From Burkholderiales bacterium (GTDB taxonomy: Bacteria; Pseudomonadota; Gammaproteobacteria; Burkholderiales; Casimicrobiaceae): a stretch of DNA of 64,000 bases. The notes under the pieces are model-generated. The model searched no databases and was not told where the DNA came from. It saw only the letters and a list, made by a program, of their open reading frames with translations. Of this stretch, positions 17,558 to 26,214 are shown piece after piece. Position 1 is the first letter of the stretch, and each line of letters starts with the position of its first letter. The DNA is taken from NCBI GenBank assembly GCA_025354165.1, contig JANXNI010000049.1:62001-126000 (forward strand), in the 5' to 3' direction. The position numbers and the translations under genes were made by a program.

Positions 17558-18448
17558 ATGTCGAACGCAGAACTGATTTTCGATGGCAAACATGGGACGG
17601 GTGAAAGCCCTGTCTGGGTGCCGGAGGAACAAGCGCTTTACTGGGTCGATATCCCCGCGCGAAACATCTGGTGCTGGCGCGCTGACACGCAAACCACGCG
17701 CTCGTGGGCGCTGCCCGAGATGGTCGGTTGCATCGCTCACATTACTGGCAACCATTGGGTGGCGGGGATGGAAACCGGCGTGTTCCGGGTGACGCTGAAT
17801 GACGATGGTAGCGCCAACACTGAAATGCTATCGCCAGCGCACCATGCCGCCCCAACCATGCGCTTTAACGATGGTCGCTGTGATCGTCAAGGCCGTTTTC
17901 TGGCTGGCACCATGTTTCTCAGCATGGGCGACGCGAAAGAAGTTGGTGCAGTCAGTAGTTTCGACGGAACGGGCGATCAGCATGTTCTGTTTGAGCACAT
18001 GATCGTGCCAAACGGAATGGCATTCAGCCCGGACGGCCAGACGATGTATCTTTCCGATTCGCATCCGACCGTGCAGATGATCTGGGCATTTGATTACCAC
18101 ACTGACTCCGGTACTCCGTCCAACAAACGCGTTTTTGTCGACATGAATCCCCTACCCGGCCGCCCCGATGGCGCGGCGGTTGACATCGACGGCTGCTACT
18201 GGATCTGCGGCAACGACGCTGGCCTCATCCATCGTTTCACGCCGCGGGGGAAGCTCGACCGCTCGCTTGCTGTTCCCGTCAAAAAGCCCGCTATGTGCGC
18301 CTTTGGTGGGGTAAACCTTGACACCCTTTTTGTCACCTCAATACGACCGTCGGGCGTTGACCTGTCGGATCAGCCGCTGGCAGGTGGCGTATTCGCGCTC
18401 AGTCCAGGCGTGCGCGGCCTGCCCGAGCCGAAGTTCCTGTCCTCTTGA
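17558..18448 (+). CDS. SMP-30/gluconolactonase-family lactonase
   Basis: A 296-residue six-bladed propeller. SMP-30 landmarks are GESPVWVPEEQALYWVDI with the metal-binding Glu, MRFNDGRCDRQGRFLAGTM, VPNGMAFSPDGQTMYLSDS and PDGAAVDIDGCYW. It should hydrolyse the aldarolactone made by the uronate dehydrogenase just upstream. This step assignment follows from family and gene order. The end of the gene is followed by a 51-bp gap holding ACTGACAAATA (18458-18468), also present at 16694-16704 before udh. Confidence 0.9.
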   Translation: MSNAELIFDGKHGTGESPVWVPEEQALYWVDIPARNIWCWRADTQTTRSWALPEMVGCIAHITGNHWVAGMETGVFRVTLNDDGSANTEMLSPAHHAAPTMRFNDGRCDRQGRFLAGTMFLSMGDAKEVGAVSSFDGTGDQHVLFEHMIVPNGMAFSPDGQTMYLSDSHPTVQMIWAFDYHTDSGTPSNKRVFVDMNPLPGRPDGAAVDIDGCYWICGNDAGLIHRFTPRGKLDRSLAVPVKKPAMCAFGGVNLDTLFVTSIRPSGVDLSDQPLAGGVFALSPGVRGLPEPKFLSS

Positions 18449-18499
18449 AACTCTGTTACTGACAAATATTTACTCACAACCACTAAAGGAGACCTTAAC

Positions 18500-19477
18500 G
18501 TGAAATTCAAACTCAAAACACTGGCAGCGATGACGCTGGCAGGCGCATTGTCGTTCGGCGTGAACGCGCAAAACGTCGTACTCAAAGCGTCTGACACCCA
18601 CCCAGCCGGTTACCCGACCGTTGTTGCGGTTGAAAGCATGGGCAAAAAACTTGACGCGGCCACCAATGGCCGCATCAAGATTCAAATGTTCCCGGGCGGC
18701 GTGCTTGGACAGGAGAAAGAAGCTGTCGAACAGGTTCAGCTCGGTGCGATCCAGATCGCGCGCATTTCGCTGGGCGTAGTTGGCCCGGTCGTTAACGACG
18801 TGAACGTGTTCAACATGCCGTTCGTGTTCCGCGATGAAACACATATGCGCCACGTGATCGACGGCCCGATTGGCGATGAGCTGCTGGCAAAAGTGACGGC
18901 CAGTCCGTCGCGCCTGGTAGCACTGGGCTGGATGGATGGCGGATCGCGCAGTCTGTACACCAAGAAGCCAGTGAAAACACCGGCCGACCTTAAAGGCGTC
19001 AAAGTTCGCATGATGGGTAACCCCCTCTTCGTCGACACCATGAACGCGATGGGCGGCAACGGCATCTCGATGGCGTATGGCGAAGTATTTAGCGCCCTGC
19101 AAACCGGCGTGGTCGATGGCGCAGAAAACAATCCACCGAGCTACTTCACGTCTAATCACTATTCGACGGGCACCAAGTACTACTCGCAGACCAACCACCT
19201 GATCATCCCGGAAATCTTCGTGATGTCAAAAATCGCGTGGGACAAGTTCTCGAAAGAAGATCAGGCGCTGATCAAGAAAATTTCGCGTGAGACCCAGCTT
19301 GAGCAGCGCGCGTTGTGGGACAAGAGCGTTGCAGACTACTCGGCCAAGCTCAAAGCATCCGGCGTTGAGTTCATTCCTGTCGATCAAAAAGTTTTCTTTG
19401 ACGCTACCGCACCCGTTCGCGCAAAGTACGGTTCTCAGTTCACCGATCTGATGAAACGAATTGGCGATACGAAGTAA
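18500..19477 (+). CDS. TRAP transporter substrate-binding protein (DctP type)
   Basis: A 325-residue periplasmic protein with a clear signal peptide (MKFKLKTLAAMTLAGALSFG, cut near VNAQ). DctP-family features include KIQMFPGGVLGQEKEAVEQV, VRMMGNPLFVDTMNAMGGN and FSALQTGVVDGAENNPPSY; the conserved arginine that binds the ligand carboxylate lies in the VRMMGN strand. It is the first of three adjacent TRAP genes after a lactonase, so galacturonate, glucuronate or an aldarate is the likely cargo. The start has AAGGAGA upstream. Confidence 0.93.
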   Translation: MKFKLKTLAAMTLAGALSFGVNAQNVVLKASDTHPAGYPTVVAVESMGKKLDAATNGRIKIQMFPGGVLGQEKEAVEQVQLGAIQIARISLGVVGPVVNDVNVFNMPFVFRDETHMRHVIDGPIGDELLAKVTASPSRLVALGWMDGGSRSLYTKKPVKTPADLKGVKVRMMGNPLFVDTMNAMGGNGISMAYGEVFSALQTGVVDGAENNPPSYFTSNHYSTGTKYYSQTNHLIIPEIFVMSKIAWDKFSKEDQALIKKISRETQLEQRALWDKSVADYSAKLKASGVEFIPVDQKVFFDATAPVRAKYGSQFTDLMKRIGDTK

Positions 19478-19561
19478 CCAGTCGCTGGCTTCGCCCTGCG
19501 GTTATCGAGGTAATCGCAGGGTCGATCTGATCTGTTGAAAAAGTCACAAGGGGGAATACTC

Positions 19562-20104
19562 GTGCGAGAAACTTTTCTTAACGCCATGGACACGCTGTAC
19601 CTGGTGTGTATCTGGGTGGCTGGTGCTGCCATTTTTTTTATGTCGCTGATCATTCCCTGGGGAATTTTCGCGCGCTACGTTTTAGGCACGGGTTCGCGTT
19701 GGCCTGAGCCAGTTTCTATTTTGCTGATGGTGGTGTTCACCTTCGTCGGTGCAGCGGCCAGCTATCGCGCGGGTGCGCACATCGCGGTCGCGATGGTCAC
19801 CGACCGCCTGACACCAGTGCTAAAAAAGTACGCTGCCGTCGTCGTGCATATTGTGATGTTCCTGCTGAGTCTGTTCATGCTTTATTACGGCACCAAATTG
19901 TGCCTGGAAACGATGGGCCAAACCATCAGCGACCTTCCCTGGATGGCGGTCGGTATCAGCTATTCACCAGTACCCGTCGGTGGCCTGCTGACATTGTTGT
20001 TTGTCATCGAACACATTCTGTACGGACCACAAAATTCTCGCGCTGTTGTGCGCTTTGACCACGACGTTGATCACGGGATCGACGCAACCACGGCGGCAAA
20101 CTGA
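19562..20104 (+). CDS. TRAP transporter small permease (DctQ type)
   Basis: A 180-residue protein with four membrane segments, as expected for the small TRAP subunit that supports the large DctM permease. The GTG at 19562 is chosen because AAGGGGGAA lies 6-7 bases upstream; an in-frame TTG at 19535 would place this ribosome site inside the coding region. The gene lies 84 bp after the binding protein and its stop is one base before the DctM ATG, so the three form one operon. The cargo is inferred to be a uronate or aldarate. Confidence 0.88.
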   Translation: MRETFLNAMDTLYLVCIWVAGAAIFFMSLIIPWGIFARYVLGTGSRWPEPVSILLMVVFTFVGAAASYRAGAHIAVAMVTDRLTPVLKKYAAVVVHIVMFLLSLFMLYYGTKLCLETMGQTISDLPWMAVGISYSPVPVGGLLTLLFVIEHILYGPQNSRAVVRFDHDVDHGIDATTAAN

Positions 20105-20105
20105 C

Positions 20106-21386
20106 ATGGACGCACTCGTACTACTCGGCAGCTTTGCCGTACTCATGATGCTTGGCGTGCCGGTTGCGTATGCGCTCGGTGCTTCCGCGCTAATTGGCGC
20201 ATGGTGGATCGACATACCACTCGACGCGTTGATGATCGCAATTGCTGGTGGCGTCAATAAATTTTCTCTACTGGCGATTCCGTTTTTCGTACTCGCGGGT
20301 GCGATCATGGCGGAAGGCGGCATGTCACGACGACTGGTCGCGTTTGCCGGTGTATTCGTGGGATTCATTCGCGGCGGTTTGTCGCTGGTAAACATTCTTG
20401 CGTCGACGTTCTTCGGCGCGATATCGGGTTCATCGGTGGCGGACACGGCGTCGATCGGCTCGGTGCTCATCCCGGAAATGGAAAAAAAGGGCTATCCGCG
20501 TGATTTCTCAACCGCTGTCACGGTGAGCGGTTCGGTACAGGCCATTCTGATCCCCCCCAGCCACAATGCGGTGCTCTACTCGCTTGCTGCGGGCGGATCG
20601 ATCTCGATCTCGGCCCTCTTCATTGCTGGTGTGTTGCCGGGCCTGCTCCTCGGATTGACGCTGGTGATGCTTTGTCTTTACACCGCTAAAAAGCGCAACT
20701 TCCCGAAAGGCGAAGTAATTCCGTTCAAGCAAGCCGTGAAGATTTGTGTTGAAGCGCTTTGGGGACTGATGACTATGGTCATCATCCTCGGCGGCATTCT
20801 GTCTGGCGTCTTTACCGCGACCGAGTCGGCGGCAATCGCTGTGGTCTGGGCGTTCTTTGTCACGATGTTCATCTATCGCGATTACAAATGGAAAGACCTG
20901 CCAAAACTCGTTCACCGCACGGTCAAAACCGTCACCATCGTCATGATCCTGATTGGCTTTGCGGCCGCGTTTGGCTACATGCTCACACTGATGCAGATTC
21001 CGCTCAAGATTACCGAACTGTTCTCTTCACTGTCCGACAACAAATACGTGATCTTGTTGTGCATGAACGTCATGATGCTGGTTCTCGGCACGATGATGGA
21101 CATGGCTCCGCTGATCCTGATTCTCACGCCGATTCTGCTGCCTGTGGTCAAGTCGCTTGGTGTTGATCCCGTACATTTCGGCATGATCATGATGGTGAAT
21201 TTGTCCATCGGGCTGCTGACACCGCCGGTGGGCGCGTTGCTGTTCGTGGGGAGCGCAGTGGGCAAGGTGACCATCGAGGTGCTGGTGAAAGCGTTGATGC
21301 CGTTCTTCGGTGTGCTACTTTTCGTGCTTGCTGTCGTGACCTATGTGCCTGCGGTATCGCTCTGGTTGCCACGACTTCTGCTGTAA
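20106..21386 (+). CDS. TRAP transporter large permease (DctM type)
   Basis: A 426-residue polytopic protein with about 12 membrane segments; it carries the ion-coupled transport path. DctM signatures include FVLAGAIMAEGGMSRRLVAF, GAISGSSVADTASIGSVLIP and MIMMVNLSIGLLTPPVGALL. The reading frame is open upstream to 20001, but MDALVLLGSFAVLMMLGVPV at 20106 is the normal N-terminus and starts one base after the DctQ stop. It is followed 21 bp later by the DapA-family gene. Confidence 0.93.
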   Translation: MDALVLLGSFAVLMMLGVPVAYALGASALIGAWWIDIPLDALMIAIAGGVNKFSLLAIPFFVLAGAIMAEGGMSRRLVAFAGVFVGFIRGGLSLVNILASTFFGAISGSSVADTASIGSVLIPEMEKKGYPRDFSTAVTVSGSVQAILIPPSHNAVLYSLAAGGSISISALFIAGVLPGLLLGLTLVMLCLYTAKKRNFPKGEVIPFKQAVKICVEALWGLMTMVIILGGILSGVFTATESAAIAVVWAFFVTMFIYRDYKWKDLPKLVHRTVKTVTIVMILIGFAAAFGYMLTLMQIPLKITELFSSLSDNKYVILLCMNVMMLVLGTMMDMAPLILILTPILLPVVKSLGVDPVHFGMIMMVNLSIGLLTPPVGALLFVGSAVGKVTIEVLVKALMPFFGVLLFVLAVVTYVPAVSLWLPRLLL

Positions 21387-21407
21387 CGCATCGCCAAGGA
21401 CATTGCC

Positions 21408-22331
21408 GTGAAAACTACGCCCGTTACCCCCGACGATCTGGCCGCTTCAGTGCTCGCAGTGCCTCCTATGGCGCGGCATCCGGATTATTCGCTGAACATC
21501 GCCGCCAACAAGGCGATGATTCGTCATCTCGAAGCGGGGGGCGTGCGTACGCTCATGTATGGCGGCAACGCGAACTTCTACAACATCGGCGTTCGCGACT
21601 ATCACAAAGTGCTCGAAATGCTCGAGAACCTTGCAGGCGAAGACAGCTGGGTCATCCCCTCCATTGGCCCCGATTTCGGCAAGGCGATTGATCAGGTTGA
21701 TCTGCTGCGAAACCGCACGTTTCCGACAGCGATGGTGCTGCCGCTGCCGTTTCCGTCGACCGACGAAGGTCTGGCGATTGGCATTCTGCGACTCTCAAAG
21801 TTCTACAAGAAACCGTTGATCGTCTACATCAAATCGGACAACTATCTTGAGCCGAAAACGGTCGCCAAACTGGTGGCCGATGGCGTCGTCGCCGCGGTGA
21901 AATACGGTACCGTGCGCAAAGACCCGTCGAACGACCCGTACCTGAAGGAACTCACGCAGCACGTCGATCCCAAGATGATTTTGAGCGGCATCGGCGAAAC
22001 ACCAGCGATCATTCATCTGCGCGATTTTGGCTTGCAGGGGTTCACGTCTGGATCGGTCTGCATCGCGCCGCGTGGTTCGATGCAGATGCTTCAGCACATT
22101 AAAGCTGGCGAGTACGACGAAGCCGCCAAGATTCGCGAAGCCTACTTGCCGATGGAAGATTGCCGTGACAGCATCAGCCCGATTCGCACGCTACATGAGG
22201 CGGTCACGCTGGCGGGCATCGCCGACATGGGTCCGATGCTGCCGATGCTCACCAACATTGGCGCAGAGCACCACGAGCGGGTGGAGGCTGCGGCGAAGGC
22301 CCTGCTGGCGCACGATCAGGCGCTCGCTTAA
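21408..22331 (+). CDS. DapA-family lyase/dehydratase of the uronate operon
   Basis: A 307-residue Schiff-base TIM-barrel protein. Lys165 in VAAVKYGTV is the expected imine-forming lysine and Tyr140 in LIVYIK the partner tyrosine. The usual substrate loop (GTTGE in dihydrodipicolinate synthase) is replaced by YGGNANFYNI, so it is not a lysine-pathway enzyme. Family members act on 2-keto-3-deoxy sugar acids or 5-dehydro-4-deoxyglucarate. As last gene of the udh operon it would handle a downstream intermediate, but no aldarate dehydratase is visible to feed it. The GTG start has AAGGA upstream. The exact reaction is open. Confidence 0.82.
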   Translation: MKTTPVTPDDLAASVLAVPPMARHPDYSLNIAANKAMIRHLEAGGVRTLMYGGNANFYNIGVRDYHKVLEMLENLAGEDSWVIPSIGPDFGKAIDQVDLLRNRTFPTAMVLPLPFPSTDEGLAIGILRLSKFYKKPLIVYIKSDNYLEPKTVAKLVADGVVAAVKYGTVRKDPSNDPYLKELTQHVDPKMILSGIGETPAIIHLRDFGLQGFTSGSVCIAPRGSMQMLQHIKAGEYDEAAKIREAYLPMEDCRDSISPIRTLHEAVTLAGIADMGPMLPMLTNIGAEHHERVEAAAKALLAHDQALA

Positions 22332-22403
22332 AGCAAAAACTGCCGCCAGCAACAGCAAGGCTGCGTCACGCCGTCCAAGCCAGGAATTGCAGCAAAAGAT
22401 TGT

Positions 22404-22424
22404 CTTTCAGCTTTATGCTGAAAG
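22404..22424 (+). terminator. Hairpin after the uronate operon
   Basis: CTTTCAGC (22404-22411) and GCTGAAAG (22417-22424) pair perfectly over a 5-base loop, 73 bp after the DapA-family stop. There is no T-run, so an intrinsic terminator is only possible. The hairpin overlaps the left end of repeat copy B and is partly formed by it. Confidence 0.4.
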
Positions 22425-22523
22425 CTCTATTTCACGGGGGCTAGACCGTCAAAATCCTAATTGTCGACTTAAGCAAAAACGTGAGGCTATCTCCGATGCA
22501 GCAGTACTTTAAGCCAAAAGTCA
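22408..22523. repeat. 116-bp palindromic element, copy B
   Basis: Same register as the other copies: CAGCTTT at the left end, GGGGCTA at 30-36 (here with an extra G before it), TCGA at 57-60 and a degenerate mirror TATCTCC at 81-87. The right end AAAGTCA differs from AAAGCTG. It directly abuts the stop codon of marC (22524-22526) and starts 76 bp after the DapA-family stop. This is the most diverged of the four clear copies. Confidence 0.7.
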
Positions 22524-23174
22524 TTACGATTTCAATCCCGGAAATAACCCCGTCAACCCCGACGCCAGTATCTCAATGGCGATCGCTGCGGTAATCAGAC
22601 CACCGACGCGGGTTGCGACGTTCATCCCGGTGATTCCGAGGGCTACAGACACTCTCTGAGCCGCACGCAGCGTAATCCACGTGATCAGCGCCACCACCGC
22701 GATGACGACCAGCATCATGCCCAGATGCAGGATGGTGCCCAAGTGCTTGATCGCCGGATGCGACTGCCCGAACACGATCACCATCGAGATCGCGCCTGGG
22801 CCTGCCAATAGCGGAATCGCAATCGGCACCACGGCCACGGCGTGCTTGTGATACGCCTCCTCTTCTTCTTCCGGTGTTTGCCGTGATCGCCCGGGCGCAG
22901 CATTAAAACTATCCATCGCAGAAATCAAAAGCAACAGCGCCCCGGCCACCTTGAACGCCGAGAGCGAAATCCCGAACAACTCCAGCACCGGCCCCCCCGC
23001 CAGCAAACCAATCGCCAGCACGCAAAACACCGCCACCGCCGCGATTCGCGCAATGCGGAAACGATCCTGAGCGGTCGCCGTGGGCGTCAATGCCAGAAAC
23101 ATCGGCACCGCAATGAACGGGTCAACAATGGCCAGGAGACCGAGGAAGGATTTGAGATATGCAGCAAGTTCCAT
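22524..23174 (-). CDS. MarC-family integral membrane protein
   Basis: A 216-residue protein with six membrane segments. MarC family features are LGLLAIVDPFIAVPMFLALT near the N-terminus, HAVAVVPIAIPLLAGPGAIS in the middle and the end helix VGGLITAAIAIEILASGL. A charged loop with five consecutive Glu (PEEEEEAYHK) lies between. MarC proteins have no settled function. The frame stays open to 23642, but the ATG at 23174 begins the family N-terminus. A damaged second copy of this gene's middle and 5' parts lies at 28803-28962, on the other side of the hpa operon. Confidence 0.88.
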   Translation of the reverse strand: MELAAYLKSFLGLLAIVDPFIAVPMFLALTPTATAQDRFRIARIAAVAVFCVLAIGLLAGGPVLELFGISLSAFKVAGALLLLISAMDSFNAAPGRSRQTPEEEEEAYHKHAVAVVPIAIPLLAGPGAISMVIVFGQSHPAIKHLGTILHLGMMLVVIAVVALITWITLRAAQRVSVALGITGMNVATRVGGLITAAIAIEILASGLTGLFPGLKS

Positions 23175-23241
23175 CGCTCGATTATCGCCGCACGGCAGGC
23201 CTGCGCAGATCGGGCGGCAGGGCAAATTCGACAGGGGATAT

Positions 23242-23262
23242 ATTGTTATCGTAACGAACAAT
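23242..23262. promoter_or_regulatory. Palindrome at the hpa operon start
   Basis: ATTGTT (23242-23247) and AACAAT (23257-23262) are a perfect 6-bp inverted repeat with a 9-bp spacer, 17 bp before the chosen start codon of the first hpa gene. hpa operons are often controlled by MarR-type HpaR; none is encoded nearby, so binding by such a protein is conjecture. Confidence 0.4.
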
Positions 23263-23278
23263 GAGATTACGCGTAAGC

Positions 23279-23974
23279 ATGCACAATCTGGATATTTCCT
23301 TTGAAGTTGCGCCGTGGCGCTTGTCTGGCGTGGTCTACGGCACACTGATGAATGATCGCGCCGCGCTTGCCGAATTGGGCGATGCGGTTGATCGTCCTCC
23401 TTACAATGCGCCGCCGAAAGCGCCAGTACTCTACGTGAAGCCGCGCAATACGTTGGCAGCTTCGGGCGCAAGCGTGAGCGTACCCACCGATGCGGGCGAA
23501 TTTGAAATTGGCGCATCCATCGGCCTGGTCGTTGGCCGCACCGCCTGCCGCGTGAGCGAATCTGAAGCGCTATCCTGCCTTGCCGGTTATACGTTGGTCG
23601 CCGATCTGAGCGTGCCGCATGACAGTTTCTATCGCCCTTCAATCCGATTTAAAGCAAGGGATGGCTCGTGCTTCATTGGGCCGAAAGTGGTGTCGGGCAA
23701 TGAAATTCGCGAACCCGATCGTTTGACGCTGCGCGTTTTGCTGGACGGCAAGCTCGTGCATACGGCCAGCACGTCCAGCATGCTGCGCCCGGCAGCTCGT
23801 TTGATTGCAGCGGTGACTGATTTCATGACGCTTTCGCCCGGTGACATTCTGATGCTAGGTGTGGCCACCGGTGCGCCGCGAGCCCGTGCCGGACAGCACT
23901 TCGCGGTAGAAACTTACACTATCGGCCTACTTGAAGGCACGTTGCTCGCCGAGTCCGAGGCGGTGTCCGCATGA
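23279..23974 (+). CDS. hpaG1: Homoprotocatechuate pathway decarboxylase/isomerase, N-terminal half homologue
   Basis: A 231-residue FAH-fold protein equivalent to the N-terminal half of E. coli HpaG, which acts on 5-oxo-pent-3-ene-1,2,5-tricarboxylate and its isomer. Matching segments are GVVYGTLMNDRAAL, PPKAPVLYVKPRNT, LVADLSVPHDSFYRPSIRFK and GDILMLGVATGAPRARAGQ. I use ATG at 23279, which gives the usual distance to GVVYG; an ATG at 23261 is possible, and neither has a clear ribosome site. Its last four bases (ATGA) overlap the start of hpaG2, so the two halves are separate but coupled polypeptides. Confidence 0.85.
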   Translation: MHNLDISFEVAPWRLSGVVYGTLMNDRAALAELGDAVDRPPYNAPPKAPVLYVKPRNTLAASGASVSVPTDAGEFEIGASIGLVVGRTACRVSESEALSCLAGYTLVADLSVPHDSFYRPSIRFKARDGSCFIGPKVVSGNEIREPDRLTLRVLLDGKLVHTASTSSMLRPAARLIAAVTDFMTLSPGDILMLGVATGAPRARAGQHFAVETYTIGLLEGTLLAESEAVSA

Positions 23975-24738
23975 GGACCGCGCGAGTCGCCTACGGTGGG
24001 GCGCTACATGAGGCGACACCCCGTGCGCAGGGCTTACGATTGAACGATGGTCGCATCGTTGCCGAACATGACGTGGTGTGGCTACCGCCGTTCGACGTCG
24101 GCACGATCATCGCGTTGGGACTTAACTACGCCGATCACGTCAAGGAACTGTCAAAGGAATTGACCCTCACCAGTCAGGACGAGCCTCTGGTTTTTCTCAA
24201 AGGACCCGGCGCGTTAATCGGCCATCGCGGCTTCACGCGCCGACCCGCCGACGCGACGTTCATGCACTACGAATGCGAGCTGGCTGTGGTGATCGGAGCG
24301 ACGGCAAAGAACGTCAATCGCGCCGATGCAATGAAGCACGTGGCGGGCTACACCGTCTGCAACGACTACGCGATTCGCGATTATCTTGAAAACTGGTATC
24401 GCCCCAATTTGCGTGTCAAAAATCGTGATGGCGGCACCGTACTGGGACCGTGGTTGGTTGACGCGGCGGACGTGTCTGATCCACATAATCTGAGCTTGCG
24501 CACTCTGGTCAATGGCAAGGTGACGCAGCAGGGCAACACCGCCAACATGATCAACGACATTCCCGCGTTGATCGAATATTTAAGCGGATTCATGACGCTG
24601 CAAGCAGGCGACGTGATTCTCACCGGCACGCCCGATGGCGTGGTCAATGTGAACATCGGCGACGAGGTTGTGACCGAAATTGACGGCATTGGTCGGTTGC
24701 TGAACACCATAGTTGGTGATGCGGTGTTCGGTCGATAA
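23971..24738 (+). CDS. hpaG2: Homoprotocatechuate pathway isomerase/decarboxylase, C-terminal half homologue
   Basis: A 255-residue FAH-family metal enzyme equivalent to the C-terminal half of HpaG. Landmarks are LGLNYADHVKEL, PLVFLKGPGALIG, MHYECELAVVIG with metal-binding acids, AGYTVCNDYAIRDYLENWYR and the family end GDVILTGTPDGV. It decarboxylates and isomerises the open-chain product after HpaE and HpaF. It overlaps hpaG1 by ATGA and precedes hpaE by 16 bp. Confidence 0.9.
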   Translation: MRTARVAYGGALHEATPRAQGLRLNDGRIVAEHDVVWLPPFDVGTIIALGLNYADHVKELSKELTLTSQDEPLVFLKGPGALIGHRGFTRRPADATFMHYECELAVVIGATAKNVNRADAMKHVAGYTVCNDYAIRDYLENWYRPNLRVKNRDGGTVLGPWLVDAADVSDPHNLSLRTLVNGKVTQQGNTANMINDIPALIEYLSGFMTLQAGDVILTGTPDGVVNVNIGDEVVTEIDGIGRLLNTIVGDAVFGR

Positions 24739-24754
24739 CGTTGGAAGAAAAAAT

Positions 24755-26212
24755 ATGCGCATAGATCACTTGATTAACGGCAAAGCAGCCAGTAGCCGCG
24801 ACTATTTCGAAACGATCAATCCCGCGACGCAAGAGGTACTTGCCGAAGTTGCATCTGGCGGCGAAGTGGAGGTCACCGCCGCAGTCTCCGCAGCCAAAGC
24901 AGCGTTCCCGAAATGGGCTGGCCTGCCCGCGACCGAGCGCGCTCGCCTCGTGCGCAAACTCGGCGAACTCATCGCCCAGCACGTTCCCGAAATCGCGCAC
25001 ACCGAGACGATGGATTGCGGTCAGACCATTTCACAAACCGGCAAACAACTAGTGCCTCGCGCGGCGGACAATTTTTCTTACTTTGCCGAGATGTGCACGC
25101 GCGTTGACGGCCACACGTATCCAACGCCGACGCATCTGAACTACACGCTGTTTCATCCGGTCGGCGTGTGTGCGTTGATCAGCCCGTGGAACGTTCCGTT
25201 TATGACCGCAACGTGGAAAGTCGCGCCGTGTATTGCGTTCGGAAACACGGCCGTATTGAAGATGAGCGAACTCTCGCCCTTGTCCGCTGCACGACTGGGC
25301 GAATTGGCGATGGAGGCAGGCATCCCGGCAGGCGTGCTCAATGTGGTGCATGGCTACGGCAAAGAAGCGGGAGAGCCGCTATGCAAGCACCGTGATATCC
25401 GTGCCATTTCTTTCACGGGTTCTACGGCCACCGGTAACCGAATCGTGCAGACGGCAGGACTTAAGAAATTCAGCATGGAGCTCGGCGGTAAAAGTCCGTT
25501 CGTTATTTTTGAAGATGCTGACCTGGATCGCGCTCTGGACGCCGCTGTCTTCATGATCTTCAGCAACAACGGCGAGCGTTGCACTGCAGGCAGTCGCATC
25601 CTTGTCCAAAAAAGTATCTACGCCGACTTCGCCGCAAAATTCGCCGCCCGTGCGCAACGTATTACCGTCGGCGATCCGCTGGATGAAAACACGGTCATTG
25701 GACCAATGATCAGCCAGGGCCATTTGGCGAAGGTGCGCGGCTACATTGAATTGGGTTCGAAAGAAGGAGCATCATTACTCTGCGGCGGCCTCGGCGCGCC
25801 AAACTTGCCCGCACATGTCGCAAAAGGAAACTTCGTCCTGCCCACCGTTTTCGCCGACGTGGACAATCGCATGCGCATCGCACAGGAAGAAATTTTCGGC
25901 CCGGTCGCCTGCCTGATTCCGTTCGATGACGAGGCAGACGCCATCGCAAAAAGTAACGACATCGACTACGGTTTGTCGAGCTACGTGTTCACCGAAAACC
26001 TCGGTCGCGCACATCGCGTGGCCGCAGGGATTGAGGCTGGCATGTGCTTCGTCAATAGCCAGAACGTGCGCGACCTGCGACAGCCGTTTGGCGGCACCAA
26101 AGCGAGCGGCACTGGACGCGAAGGCGGCACCTGGAGCTACGAAGTCTTCCTTGAACCCAAGAACGTCGCGGTGTCATTGGGGAGCCATCACATTCCTCAT
26201 TGGGGTGCGTGA
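24755..26212 (+). CDS. hpaE: 5-carboxymethyl-2-hydroxymuconate semialdehyde dehydrogenase
   Basis: A 485-residue NAD-dependent aldehyde dehydrogenase that oxidises the ring-cleavage product of homoprotocatechuate. Catalytic residues are Cys276 (NNGERCTAGS), Glu242 (MELGGKSP) and Asn146 (ISPWNVPF). The start at 24755 has GGAAGAAA upstream; the frame is open from 24713, overlapping hpaG2, without support. Assignment to HpaE, among many aldehyde dehydrogenases, rests on its position between hpaG and hpaF homologues plus the N-terminal style (MRIDHLINGK). Confidence 0.9.
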   Translation: MRIDHLINGKAASSRDYFETINPATQEVLAEVASGGEVEVTAAVSAAKAAFPKWAGLPATERARLVRKLGELIAQHVPEIAHTETMDCGQTISQTGKQLVPRAADNFSYFAEMCTRVDGHTYPTPTHLNYTLFHPVGVCALISPWNVPFMTATWKVAPCIAFGNTAVLKMSELSPLSAARLGELAMEAGIPAGVLNVVHGYGKEAGEPLCKHRDIRAISFTGSTATGNRIVQTAGLKKFSMELGGKSPFVIFEDADLDRALDAAVFMIFSNNGERCTAGSRILVQKSIYADFAAKFAARAQRITVGDPLDENTVIGPMISQGHLAKVRGYIELGSKEGASLLCGGLGAPNLPAHVAKGNFVLPTVFADVDNRMRIAQEEIFGPVACLIPFDDEADAIAKSNDIDYGLSSYVFTENLGRAHRVAAGIEAGMCFVNSQNVRDLRQPFGGTKASGTGREGGTWSYEVFLEPKNVAVSLGSHHIPHWGA

Positions 26213-26214
26213 AA

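Noticed and set aside
18470-19198. Minus-strand frame of 242 codons
   Set aside because: Antisense to the TRAP binding protein and unlike any protein family.
20001-20105. Upstream extension of the DctM-type permease
   Set aside because: It would overlap DctQ by about 100 bp; the family N-terminus starts at 20106 directly after the DctQ stop.
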